A stretch of 64,000 bases of DNA. It comes from Candidatus Tisiphia endosymbiont of Nemotelus nigrinus. GTDB lineage: Bacteria; Pseudomonadota; Alphaproteobacteria; Rickettsiales; Rickettsiaceae. The first letter of the stretch is position 1; the number at the start of each line of letters is the position of its first letter. Both the position numbers and the translations under genes were made by a program. The notes under the pieces were generated by a model, which saw nothing but the letters and a program-made list of their open reading frames with translations, ran no database searches and was not told the DNA's origin. The stretch spans positions 434,001-498,000 of the forward strand of contig NZ_OZ032151.1 of the NCBI RefSeq assembly GCF_964026475.1, read 5' to 3'. Shown here piece after piece: positions 26,291 through 34,892 of this stretch.

Positions 26291-28771
26291 ATGACGATTG
26301 TAACAGAAAGTAAAGAATCAAAAAAAGAATTACAGAATATATTATATTCTTCAGTAGATGCAGTGACAATTGTTCACGAGGCAAAAGAATCACTAACCAT
26401 AACGTTTAATCAGCAAAATAACGAATTAATAGTGCTTCCTTATAGTAATACTAAGCATATTATTGGCAAATTAGAGGAAGAATTTTGGTATAAGCCTCAA
26501 GAAGAGGAATTTACAGATATAATACTAAAACCGGTCAAGGGTAACTTTGTGATAATATGCCCTAACTTTGAAAATAATAGAAATTTAGTGGGAATAAAGG
26601 CAAGGGTAGAATTGGTTGCAGAAAATTGTCAAAATAATTCACTGGCATTTAAGGTAAAAACTCTGCAAATAGTAAGGGTTTATAATGTTATTTCTCCTCA
26701 TCATAAAGTCAAGATAGTAAAATTATCAGAGATTATAGAGGATAAAAATTATAAGTTTGAGGATTATAAAGAGGCAATAGAAGATTTAATCTTGGGTATA
26801 AAATACATTCAAGATAATAATATGATTGAACTCCCCCTATTTGATTCTACTAAAGAGTCTTTTTTACAATATTCTCATAATTTGTGTTTTTTTATTATCA
26901 ATGCTATTAACCAATATATGGCAATAGATAATGCAGCATTTCTATTTGGTAACATCATTCAAAGGCTAAGAAAAGCAAGATATAAATTACTGAAATATTT
27001 AGAATTTAAAGCAGCAGAAGAACAGAAAAAACAAAAAAACGACCCAATATTTCATGATAAATTAATTACTGGCAAAATATTGCCATTGATTATACTAGAG
27101 AAACGGAATGAAAAAGCCCTAATTCCTTGTACAGTAAATAATCGCATCACTGTGCCTTTATCGGTTAAAGAACAATTAATAAAATATCGAAAAATATCCC
27201 GAGTAAGTGAGAAACATGTAGTGCTAATTGCTCAAACAGATATTCCTTCAGAGAAACTTTTTAATAAAAAGTATCTCGGGGTATTAGCACGTTTAACAAC
27301 TATACATGCGGATTTAAGCTCAAGAGTATATGTTAAGAATTATGTTAATTTAGCAATAATACCTGAAAAGACGGTAGAGGTACATATTATCAAACAAGAA
27401 AAACTATCAGGAAATGAAGAAAGTAAACAAGATATGTTTTATTGTGAAGTAAATATTTTGGAATATGAAGTTAGTAACTGGGATAAACTCCAACAGCAAG
27501 TACAAGACTGTTTTGAATTAGTTAAGGAAATAAGAAAATATATTAGTTATTTTGGTTATTCTAGCAAACAGTTATTAGGATTTGATAAAAATTTAACAAC
27601 TGACATTAATCATATAATTAATATCAGTTATTTTTATATAGAAATGCTTTATGGACATATAGATGTAAACACTATAAAATTCTTAGAAGCAACCAATTTA
27701 AACCAAAGATATAATCAGATAAAAGAGAGTTTAGCCAAGCTTTTGATTATTAAGCACAAACAACATGTAGAAGAAATTATGAGTAAATCTCATGAATCTA
27801 CTACAGAAGTCAATGAAATTCCGGAAGGTTATGCAGTAATAATATTTGATAAAGCAATAGCTAAATTCTTACCATTATCAAGCAGATATAAGGAGCTTAC
27901 ACCAGATATATATATGTTTAATAGTCATATTTTAACAACTGAGCAAATTATTCAGAATCATTACAAAGGTAAGCAAACAATATTATTAATAAAAGAAGAT
28001 TTTGAAAAACACAATCCAAATAAAAATACCATACCTTCTATCAAAGCTAAAGTCATTAATACTGTATGTCTTGAAGACAACACAGCTCACATACGTATCA
28101 TTCCCGAATCAAGGGTACGGGTAACAGAAATTGTATTAAAAGATGGTGTATTTTATGGAAAAGCAGAAGAAATAGAGGAACTAGCTGTTAGTAATGAGGA
28201 GGAATTAAAGCTATTAAGGATTTTAATTGAGCAAGTAATTGTTGCGTATACTAACAAACCTGATTATGACTATTTGGGGCGATGGTATCCTGTATACGAG
28301 TCAAGTAAATTGAACATAGAAACATATGCAGCAAACTTAAGTTATTACCTAGCAAATGAGATTTTAGGATATGACTATGATACCTCCTCGGATACTAACC
28401 TTATGCAAGAATTTTGCAGTAAAACTACTATAGAAAAACTTCAGTACTTACTAGATACTATAAATGGTAAGAATTTTAATAAGACCGCAGCAACTCAGGG
28501 CAATAATAGTTCAACCCAAGAAATAGCTAATACAACCCAACAAGAAGCTGTTAGTAAAGAGACTAAGATTGATAGTAACGATGTAGTTAGTATTATTAAA
28601 AGTAATAATATCACTTCATCTACCCCTACTACCAGTAAGGAATGGATAGATTTAGGCGCACGTTACAGGCAAATAATAAAGAGCCAGAAAAAGCACTACA
28701 ATCATTTAATAAAGCTCTTGAGATTGATCCAAATGATCAAACTGTTCTTGCGTGTAAAGTGGCAGTACTAA
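26291..28771 (+). CDS. Protein of three tandem Lon-N-like domains; 5' part of a frameshifted TPR-Lon gene
   Basis: An 826-residue frame holding three repeats. Each is a beta-rich block resembling the Lon substrate-binding domain (about residues 47-145, 262-395, 512-635) followed by a helical segment like the Lon N-domain helices. Key blocks: NLVGIKARVELVAE plus TLQIVRVYN; YLGVLARLTTIH; IPSIKAKVIN plus ESRVRVTEI. At 28642 the frame meets an overlapping frame offset by one base. Here EWIDLGARYR, the start of a TPR, continues as QANNKEPEKALQSFNKALE only in the other frame. Beyond that point this frame gives an unrelated 20-residue tail. I infer one ancestral gene split by a 1-nt deletion near 28669. 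AGGAAGTAG precedes the ATG. Confidence 0.7.
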   Translation: MTIVTESKESKKELQNILYSSVDAVTIVHEAKESLTITFNQQNNELIVLPYSNTKHIIGKLEEEFWYKPQEEEFTDIILKPVKGNFVIICPNFENNRNLVGIKARVELVAENCQNNSLAFKVKTLQIVRVYNVISPHHKVKIVKLSEIIEDKNYKFEDYKEAIEDLILGIKYIQDNNMIELPLFDSTKESFLQYSHNLCFFIINAINQYMAIDNAAFLFGNIIQRLRKARYKLLKYLEFKAAEEQKKQKNDPIFHDKLITGKILPLIILEKRNEKALIPCTVNNRITVPLSVKEQLIKYRKISRVSEKHVVLIAQTDIPSEKLFNKKYLGVLARLTTIHADLSSRVYVKNYVNLAIIPEKTVEVHIIKQEKLSGNEESKQDMFYCEVNILEYEVSNWDKLQQQVQDCFELVKEIRKYISYFGYSSKQLLGFDKNLTTDINHIINISYFYIEMLYGHIDVNTIKFLEATNLNQRYNQIKESLAKLLIIKHKQHVEEIMSKSHESTTEVNEIPEGYAVIIFDKAIAKFLPLSSRYKELTPDIYMFNSHILTTEQIIQNHYKGKQTILLIKEDFEKHNPNKNTIPSIKAKVINTVCLEDNTAHIRIIPESRVRVTEIVLKDGVFYGKAEEIEELAVSNEEELKLLRILIEQVIVAYTNKPDYDYLGRWYPVYESSKLNIETYAANLSYYLANEILGYDYDTSSDTNLMQEFCSKTTIEKLQYLLDTINGKNFNKTAATQGNNSSTQEIANTTQQEAVSKETKIDSNDVVSIIKSNNITSSTPTTSKEWIDLGARYRQIIKSQKKHYNHLIKLLRLIQMIKLFLRVKWQY

Positions 28772-31308
28772 CTTATGGTTTAAAACAATATCAAGCAGTC
28801 ATAGATATTTGTAATCAACACCCGTGTATTTGTGACATATTACCTGTATGTTCAGGAGATGCTTATTATGGGCTAGAAAAGTATGATGAAGCTATTAATT
28901 ATTATTCCAAAATTGAAATAGTAGACTCAAAGAAGTATATATATTCCCGTTACAACATAGGTTTAGCATATTACAAACTAGGGAATTATCTAGAATCAAC
29001 TAAATCATTTGATGAAGTATTAAAATTAAATGAAGGAGCTGAGCAACGAATCCCTAATGTGCTAAATGAGAGTGTATTATATAAATTATCTTATGATGAT
29101 TTTACAGATGTTCAAGAGAATCAACTTAAAAATATCGAAGACGTATTAATTATCAATCCTCAGAGTATCAGTGCTTTGCTAATAAAAATGCGTTTCCTAA
29201 TTCAACTAGGTAAGTATGATGAAGCATTAAACGTTAACAGGAAATTATTGGCATTTTCTTCTGACAACCCAACACTTATTTACTATCAAGGAATAATTTT
29301 TCACAAACTAGAACGAAATGAAGAAGCTCTTGAATATATCGTTAAAGCTATTGCGTTAAATGAAAATCCACGTAAGGAATGGCTTAGAGATAAAGCTATA
29401 ATCTTATTTCATTTAGAAAAATACCAAGAAGCCATAGTAGAATATGATAAAATACTCAGCCAAGAACCAAAGAACCATATCATTTTAGCATACAAAGCAT
29501 CTGCTTTGGTAGAGGTAAAAAAATATGATGAGGCACTTAAGCTATTAGAAGATGTTTTAGATATGTATCCCACCTATATAGATGCTATTACTAGAAAGGG
29601 TTCTGTCTATTTTGAAATGGGAAATTACCAAGAAGCAGTTAAAAATTATGACAAAGCAATACAACTAGGTGAAAATAGTTCTAAAGTAATATACTTTAGA
29701 GAACTTGCAATAGAAGAATTACGAAAACTAGCTATAGAAGAAGATTTAGCTTACTTAATTGAAAATACTCCTCTTCCTCCTACGGTTAAGATTCAGGCTA
29801 CTGTTAAGCTTAACAGTATAAAATCCCTTAACAATACTGATAATGAAAGAAATGATCATATAAGATATTTACAGAATGTACTTAAATTACCATGGGGCAA
29901 ATATGATAACACCAATATCGATTTAACCAAAGCAAAAGAGGTATTAGAACAGGAGCATTATGGGCTTGAAGAAGTAAAAACCCGTATTATAGAAGCACTA
30001 GTATTTATGACTCGTTCCACTGATGCTAGACCTCCTATAATATGTTTAGTAGGTTCGCCGGGCGTCGGTAAAACCTCAATAGCCAATTCAGTAGCTGCTG
30101 CTTTACAAAGAAAAAGTGTAACCTTATCGCTGGCCGGGGCTCAAGATACTCACATAATTAGGGGATGTATGACTTTTTATCGAGGGGCAACTCCAGGGAA
30201 AGTTCTGACATTAATATCAGAAGCTGGTACTTGTAATCCAGTAATGGTTTTAGACGAAATCGATAAAATGGATTCATCTAGAGGAAATAATTTAGAAGGA
30301 GCATTGTTGCAGCTAATAGATCCTTCGCAAAATAGTCATTTTACTGATGATTACTTTAATTTTCCATTTGATCTGTCAAAAGTATTATTCATTATTACCG
30401 CTAATTCCTTAGACAGAATTTCCTACCCGTTGCTTAATCGTATGGAAGTAATAGAAATAAGTGGTTATACCGAGCAGGAAAAGTTGCAAATAGCCAACAA
30501 CTATTTAATCCCTAAGCTACTGAATGAAGCAAATTTGCCAATTGAACAGTTTAAAATAGATGAGACTATTATAAACAAGCTGATAAAACATTATACCAAA
30601 GAATCAGGAGTTCGAGATATTGAGAGAATACTAAGAACTATAGTGCAAAAATATTTAGTAGATGAATTACAAGGCAATAAGCCGATGATCGATCTAGCAT
30701 TAATCGAGCAATATTTAGGTACTGCAAAATATCAAGATACTAATCCAGATAAGACAGCAAAGGTTGGAATTGCGATAGGACTGGCTTATACAGCAAGCGG
30801 TGGTAGTACCATAACTGTAGAAACTGAGAAATTTCCTGGTGAGGGTAAGATAAAAGCAACCGGTAAACTTGGTGAAGTATTGAAAGAATCAATTGAGGCT
30901 GCACTGGCATATCTTAAGGCTAATGCCCAACAATTGGCTATTGAACAACAATTATTCAAGAAATATGATTTACATCTCCATCTACCAGAAGGGGCTATAG
31001 CAAAAGACGGGCCTTCTGCTGGCATAACCATCTTTGTTGCTCTTGCTTCATTGCTAAGTGGCAAGAAAGTTAGACAAGATATAGCAATGACTGGAGAGTT
31101 AACCTTAAAAGGCAGGATTTTGCCGATAGGTGGTTTAAAAGAGAAACTATCAGCGGCAGTTAGAGAGAACATTACCACGGTAATAATCCCCGAAGGTAAT
31201 AAAAGAGATCTTGCTAAAATACCACATGAAATTAGGGGGATATTAGCCATCAAAACCATATCCCATGCCAGTGAATTATTGGATATTATATTTGTTAATA
31301 AAAAATAA
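28642..31308 (+). CDS. TPR-Lon protease: TPR array, AAA+ ATPase and Lon serine protease; 3' part of the frameshifted gene
   Basis: 888 residues. Residues 10-385 are TPR repeats (EKALQSFNKALEIDPND; YYGLEKYDEAINYYSKI; FHLEKYQEAIVEYDKIL; FEMGNYQEAVKNYDKAI). From about 408 it follows canonical Lon: YLQNVLKLPWGKYD, EHYGLEEVKTRI, Walker A GSPGVGKT (471-478), Walker B VMVLDEID (534-541), SGYTEQEKLQIANNYLIP, and the protease dyad Ser792 (KDGPSAG) with Lys835 (GGLKEK). All ATPase and protease residues are intact. Lon normally has one N-domain before its AAA module; here a TPR array stands there, with three N-domains in the preceding frame. The first codons (to about residue 8) are out-of-frame reading, so an independent start is unlikely. 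Confidence 0.8.
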   Translation: MDRFRRTLQANNKEPEKALQSFNKALEIDPNDQTVLACKVAVLTYGLKQYQAVIDICNQHPCICDILPVCSGDAYYGLEKYDEAINYYSKIEIVDSKKYIYSRYNIGLAYYKLGNYLESTKSFDEVLKLNEGAEQRIPNVLNESVLYKLSYDDFTDVQENQLKNIEDVLIINPQSISALLIKMRFLIQLGKYDEALNVNRKLLAFSSDNPTLIYYQGIIFHKLERNEEALEYIVKAIALNENPRKEWLRDKAIILFHLEKYQEAIVEYDKILSQEPKNHIILAYKASALVEVKKYDEALKLLEDVLDMYPTYIDAITRKGSVYFEMGNYQEAVKNYDKAIQLGENSSKVIYFRELAIEELRKLAIEEDLAYLIENTPLPPTVKIQATVKLNSIKSLNNTDNERNDHIRYLQNVLKLPWGKYDNTNIDLTKAKEVLEQEHYGLEEVKTRIIEALVFMTRSTDARPPIICLVGSPGVGKTSIANSVAAALQRKSVTLSLAGAQDTHIIRGCMTFYRGATPGKVLTLISEAGTCNPVMVLDEIDKMDSSRGNNLEGALLQLIDPSQNSHFTDDYFNFPFDLSKVLFIITANSLDRISYPLLNRMEVIEISGYTEQEKLQIANNYLIPKLLNEANLPIEQFKIDETIINKLIKHYTKESGVRDIERILRTIVQKYLVDELQGNKPMIDLALIEQYLGTAKYQDTNPDKTAKVGIAIGLAYTASGGSTITVETEKFPGEGKIKATGKLGEVLKESIEAALAYLKANAQQLAIEQQLFKKYDLHLHLPEGAIAKDGPSAGITIFVALASLLSGKKVRQDIAMTGELTLKGRILPIGGLKEKLSAAVRENITTVIIPEGNKRDLAKIPHEIRGILAIKTISHASELLDIIFVNKK

Positions 31309-31411
31309 ATATATTTTAACATAAAATTAGTTGACTATTTAATCTAGGTTATATTTAATTAAAATTATAGCGACTTTGAACAGAACTTAAACATGGTGAG
31401 AATAGTAACGT

Positions 31412-32590
31412 ATGGCTGATGATTTTGATGATGGTAAAGGGCGGAAAGATATGGCAGATTTTGCTCAGATAATGAATGTTGTTAATGATATCAAAGGTCG
31501 TGTAAAAGACTTAAATCCTGTTACTTTTGAAGCATTAAGGGCTGCTCTTGCTAATGTCCTTGATGCTCATCCGGAAGTTGCTGAGTTTGCTAATATTAAG
31601 GAAATATTTGAACAATTAGAGTTGGCTCTTAAAGAAGAACAACGTGTTAAAGCGGTGATTGCCGCTTTGATTAATGACGAGAATAGAGCTGCCGAAGCCA
31701 AAAGAATAGAAGAGGAAGCAGCAGAAAAAGCACGTGAAGAAATAGAAAGACGGGCAGAAGTAGCTGAGGTATATAAAGCTTTTGATTCTTTGCGTGATAC
31801 ACATGTCAAAGGACAGGATGAAGATGATAAGAATTTAGATGCTGCAATAAAAGCTCTTGAAGAAGGTAGAGAAATTGATGAAGAGACCAAAAGAAAATTA
31901 ACCAAAACCCCTGAACAAATAGAGGCAGAGAAGCGGCGTTGGCAACATATTGACCAAACCGACAAAATAGCTGACAAGGAGAAGAAACTCCATTCGGATG
32001 CAATACAGAAAATCAAGAAGCTTGAAGAAAAGGTTGCCCATCTACCAGAAAATCACCCAGAAAGAGTCTCTTTAGCTAATAAAAGAAAATATCATGAACA
32101 TCATAATTTTGTAGCTGACACTAAGAAAGCCGAATGTAAAGAGTGTTATGATAAGGAAAAGAAACAGGTTGAAAAATTTCGCTGTGGTTTAGCAATTGCC
32201 AAGGAGAAAGGACGTAAGGATTATAAAGCATTTTTTCAAGACCGATTAACAGACCTTCAAGAAATGCACGAGGTTGCTCCGAATAAGATATCTGAAAGAT
32301 TAATCACAGAGGAAACACCTCAACAAACTTCCACTCTTCTTCCACCGTCAGAAAGCCAAATTGTAAAACTATCCCCACAAAAATTAGATACAACAGTAAT
32401 AGCTTCCAATCTTGATGGAACAATGAACAAACAAGAGGAGCTTGCAGGTAGAATACAAAAAGTATTAAGTGGTGGCAAAGATATTAAGATGCAATTACAG
32501 GAAGTAGGGGCTGCTAACCCAACTCCTGATCCAACCCCGCCGGTTCTAAAAGCTAAAGACCCTAACAAAGGCAAAGGTGGAAGAGATTAA
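31412..32590 (+). CDS. Charged coiled-coil protein following the TPR-Lon gene
   Basis: 392 residues, unassigned. It has an acidic start (DDFDDGKGRKDM), a helical domain to about residue 80, then long charged helices rich in Glu, Lys and Ala (ENRAAEAKRIEEEAAEKARE; KIKKLEEKVAHLPENHPERV) typical of coiled coils. The Pro/Ser-rich tail ends DPTPPVLKAKDPNKGKGG. There is no signal peptide or membrane segment. It is 103 nt downstream of the protease, same strand, and its stop overlaps the possible GTG start of the next gene. Position suggests an adaptor, substrate or secreted effector; this is only inference. Confidence 0.55.
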   Translation: MADDFDDGKGRKDMADFAQIMNVVNDIKGRVKDLNPVTFEALRAALANVLDAHPEVAEFANIKEIFEQLELALKEEQRVKAVIAALINDENRAAEAKRIEEEAAEKAREEIERRAEVAEVYKAFDSLRDTHVKGQDEDDKNLDAAIKALEEGREIDEETKRKLTKTPEQIEAEKRRWQHIDQTDKIADKEKKLHSDAIQKIKKLEEKVAHLPENHPERVSLANKRKYHEHHNFVADTKKAECKECYDKEKKQVEKFRCGLAIAKEKGRKDYKAFFQDRLTDLQEMHEVAPNKISERLITEETPQQTSTLLPPSESQIVKLSPQKLDTTVIASNLDGTMNKQEELAGRIQKVLSGGKDIKMQLQEVGAANPTPDPTPPVLKAKDPNKGKGGRD

Positions 32591-32597
32591 TAGTATC

Positions 32598-33248
32598 ATG
32601 GAAAAATCAAAATATCTAAATACAGCTGAAGAGTATCAAAGTTCTGGAGAAGAGCATTATAAGTTAGCTGTTGATATGGAAGACAGAGACGAATCACAGA
32701 AAAAAATAGATGCCTGTTGGAGGTTCGTTGCTAAAGATTTTTGGCAAGCTTTAACTTTAGGTAGTAAAAAAGCTCCTATTTGGTTATTTAAATGCTTTAG
32801 ACAAGGTGTTGGTGTAGAAAAAGACCCTTATATAAGAGATATAATGTATGGTGCAGCATTAAAGCTTACTCCTCAAGACGCTAAGAATATTAAAGATGCA
32901 AATAAACCAGTAATCTCTAAATCTATGCAACCAAGAATAGATGTATTAGTAAAATTAGTAGAAGATACTCATGCTAAGATTCCTGCTGAAGGGGTAACTA
33001 TGGAGAAACTCCTTGATCAGATGGATAAATTTAACCATGCTATCAAACTTCCATCTGGCAAGTTAATACAGAGCTGTTTTACTGAAAGAAATACCCAAGA
33101 TGCTTCTAAAACAAAAGAGTTGAAATCCCAAGCATTGGAATTAACAAAGCATCTACCAAATCATAATAAAACAACAATGGCTACTAAAGATCATCATTCT
33201 AGAAAAACTAATAAAACTATATCTAGAAAAACTTTTGGTATTTTATAA
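32598..33248 (+). CDS. Sel1-like repeat protein, paralogue 1
   Basis: About 216 residues from ATG 32598, chosen because the paralogue at 33265 starts at the equivalent codon; an upstream GTG at 32577 is possible. One Sel1/TPR-like helical pair is visible: DFWQALTLGSKKAPIWLF, then CFRQGVGVEKDPYIRDIM and YGAALKL, matching the LxxxYxxGxGVxxD pattern. A second helical domain ends NHAIKLPSGKLIQSCF. The C-terminal 45 residues are basic and low-complexity and differ from the paralogue. No signal peptide. It may be an effector or a partner of the upstream genes; unproven. Confidence 0.6.
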   Translation: MEKSKYLNTAEEYQSSGEEHYKLAVDMEDRDESQKKIDACWRFVAKDFWQALTLGSKKAPIWLFKCFRQGVGVEKDPYIRDIMYGAALKLTPQDAKNIKDANKPVISKSMQPRIDVLVKLVEDTHAKIPAEGVTMEKLLDQMDKFNHAIKLPSGKLIQSCFTERNTQDASKTKELKSQALELTKHLPNHNKTTMATKDHHSRKTNKTISRKTFGIL

Positions 33249-33264
33249 ATAGGAGGATAAAATT

Positions 33265-33903
33265 ATGGCAAAATCACAAGACTTAAATACAGCTGTAGAG
33301 TATCAAAGTTCTGGAGAACATTATTATAACTTGGCTGCTGATATGGAAGATAGGGACGAACCGCAGAAAAAAATAGATGCATGTTGGAGGATTGCTGTTA
33401 AAGATTTTTGGCAAGCTCTAACTTTAGGTAGTGAAAAAGCTCCTATTTGGTTATTTAAATGTTTTAGACAAGGTGTTGGCGTGGAAGAAAATCCTTATAT
33501 AAGAGATTTAATGTATGGTGCAGCATTAGAGCTTACTCCTCAAGATGCTAAGAATATTAAAGCTGCAAATATACCAGTAATCGATAAGTCTATGAAGCCG
33601 GCAATTAAGAATCTTACTAAATTAGTACAAAAGACTCATAAGAAGATTGCTGATAAAGAGATAACTACAAGTAAAATGCTCGATCAAATGGATGAATTTA
33701 ATCATGCTATCAAACTGCCAGGCGGCAAGTTAATACAGAGCTGTTTCATTAGTAAAAGCTCTGCAGCAACTACTCATGATGAATATGGGGCATCTAGCTC
33801 TGCACATAACGCCTCTTATGAGACTTGTCCTGATACGTCGTTTGGATCAGATGATGTCGGTGCAATGGGTGGAGAGAGTCCTTATTATCCTCCTCATCAT
33901 TAG
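33265..33903 (+). CDS. Sel1-like repeat protein, paralogue 2
   Basis: 212 residues, a tandem duplicate of the preceding gene over residues 1-165 (DLNTAVEYQSSGEHYYNLA; CWRIAVKDFWQALTLGSEKA; CFRQGVGVEENPYIRDLM). The tail is different, Ser/Gly/acidic and ending SPYYPPHH. A perfect AGGAGG ribosome site (33251-33256) precedes the ATG by 8 nt, the strongest in this region. Divergent tails on a conserved body suggest diversification after duplication. It is the last gene of the protease block before a 1-kb repeat region. Confidence 0.62.
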   Translation: MAKSQDLNTAVEYQSSGEHYYNLAADMEDRDEPQKKIDACWRIAVKDFWQALTLGSEKAPIWLFKCFRQGVGVEENPYIRDLMYGAALELTPQDAKNIKAANIPVIDKSMKPAIKNLTKLVQKTHKKIADKEITTSKMLDQMDEFNHAIKLPGGKLIQSCFISKSSAATTHDEYGASSSAHNASYETCPDTSFGSDDVGAMGGESPYYPPHH

Positions 33904-33935
33904 TCTGTTGTTGGCTATATAGGAATCTAGAAACC

Positions 33936-34545
33936 GTCATTGCGAAAAGGTCTAAGCCCCCCCCGGCGTCATTGTGAGGAAGGCCGTAGGTCAACAAAGC
34001 AATACATTTTTGGTCACTTTTTGGGATTGCTTCGTCACCACTAAAGTGGTTTCTCGCAATGACTTGGGGGGCTGCATTGTTTTGTTGCCACGAAGCGGTT
34101 TCTTGCAATAACGAAGTAATGTTAGCCGGGTAAAGAATGTCATTGCGAGACGGCGTAAGCCGCACAACTGTCGAAAGTTAGAAGAGGAAGGTATTTTAGG
34201 CAAGGAAATGTCATTGCGAGAAGACCGAAGGTCGACGAAGCAATCTATAAAACCATAAGTGGATTGCTTCGTCGCCACTAAAGTGGTTTCTCGCAATGAC
34301 TTGGGGGGCTGCATTGTTTTGTTGCCACGAAGCGGTTTCTTGCAATAACAAAGTAATGTTAGCCGGGTAAAGAATGTCATTGCGAGACGGCGTAAGCCGC
34401 ACAACTGTCGAAAGTTAGAAGAGGAAGGTATTTTAGGCAAGGAAATGTCATTGCGAGAAGACCGAAGGTCGACGAAGCAATCTATAAAACCATAAGTGGA
34501 TTACTTCGTCGCCACTAAAGTAGCTTCTCGCAATGACGGAGAGGC
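33936..34545. repeat. Tandem array of hairpin-forming repeats, period about 237 bp
   Basis: Units built from TCATTGCGAG, CGAAGCAATC, GGATTGCTTCGTCG and CTCGCAATGAC form long stem-loops. A unit starting GTCATTGCGAGACGG recurs at 34139 and 34376. The frames on the reverse strand across it are repeat translations, not genes. Related hairpins lie at 34716, 60376 and, degenerate, near 47700, so it is a dispersed repeat family. Confidence 0.85.
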
Positions 34546-34715
34546 TATCTAAAACATTAACGGGTTAGCTATAATGCATTGAAGAATGAAAAAATAAGCA
34601 ATTCTGCAAAAATAATGAGAACAGCTATTAGTGGAGAATAAAAATCTGTTATATTTATCGATATAACCTAATAAAAATAATAAAGCTAACCCGAATAAGT
34701 TATTGATATTCCAAG
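34546..34715. other. Gap between hairpin repeats
   Basis: AT-rich sequence without a convincing gene or repeat. It separates the tandem hairpin array from the single hairpin at 34716. Confidence 0.4.
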
Positions 34716-34799
34716 CGTCATTGCGAGACCACGTGAGTGTAGTGTCAATCCACATCTGTTGGATTGCTTCGTTGACCTACGGTCTTCCTCGCAATGACG
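34716..34799. repeat. Single copy of the dispersed hairpin repeat
   Basis: It starts CGTCATTGCGAGACC and ends CCTCGCAATGACG, with an inner pair around GGATTGCTTCGTTGACC. It is the same family as 33936-34545 and lies just before the first MFS gene, where it could affect transcript ends. Confidence 0.8.
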
Positions 34800-34892
34800 T
34801 GGGGTCGAAATGACACAATAGATATTATGTTTAATAAAAAATAATCACTGGAGAAATATGAACTATCCGAAACTAACAACATTGAGTTAACT

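Noticed and set aside
33794-34440. Several reverse-strand reading frames of 60-150 codons
   Set aside because: They are translations of the hairpin repeat units (the same peptide MRLTPSRNDILYPAN appears twice) and have no independent support.
33936-34545. CRISPR array
   Set aside because: Repeats are long, palindromic and near-identical throughout with no unique spacers; no cas genes are present.
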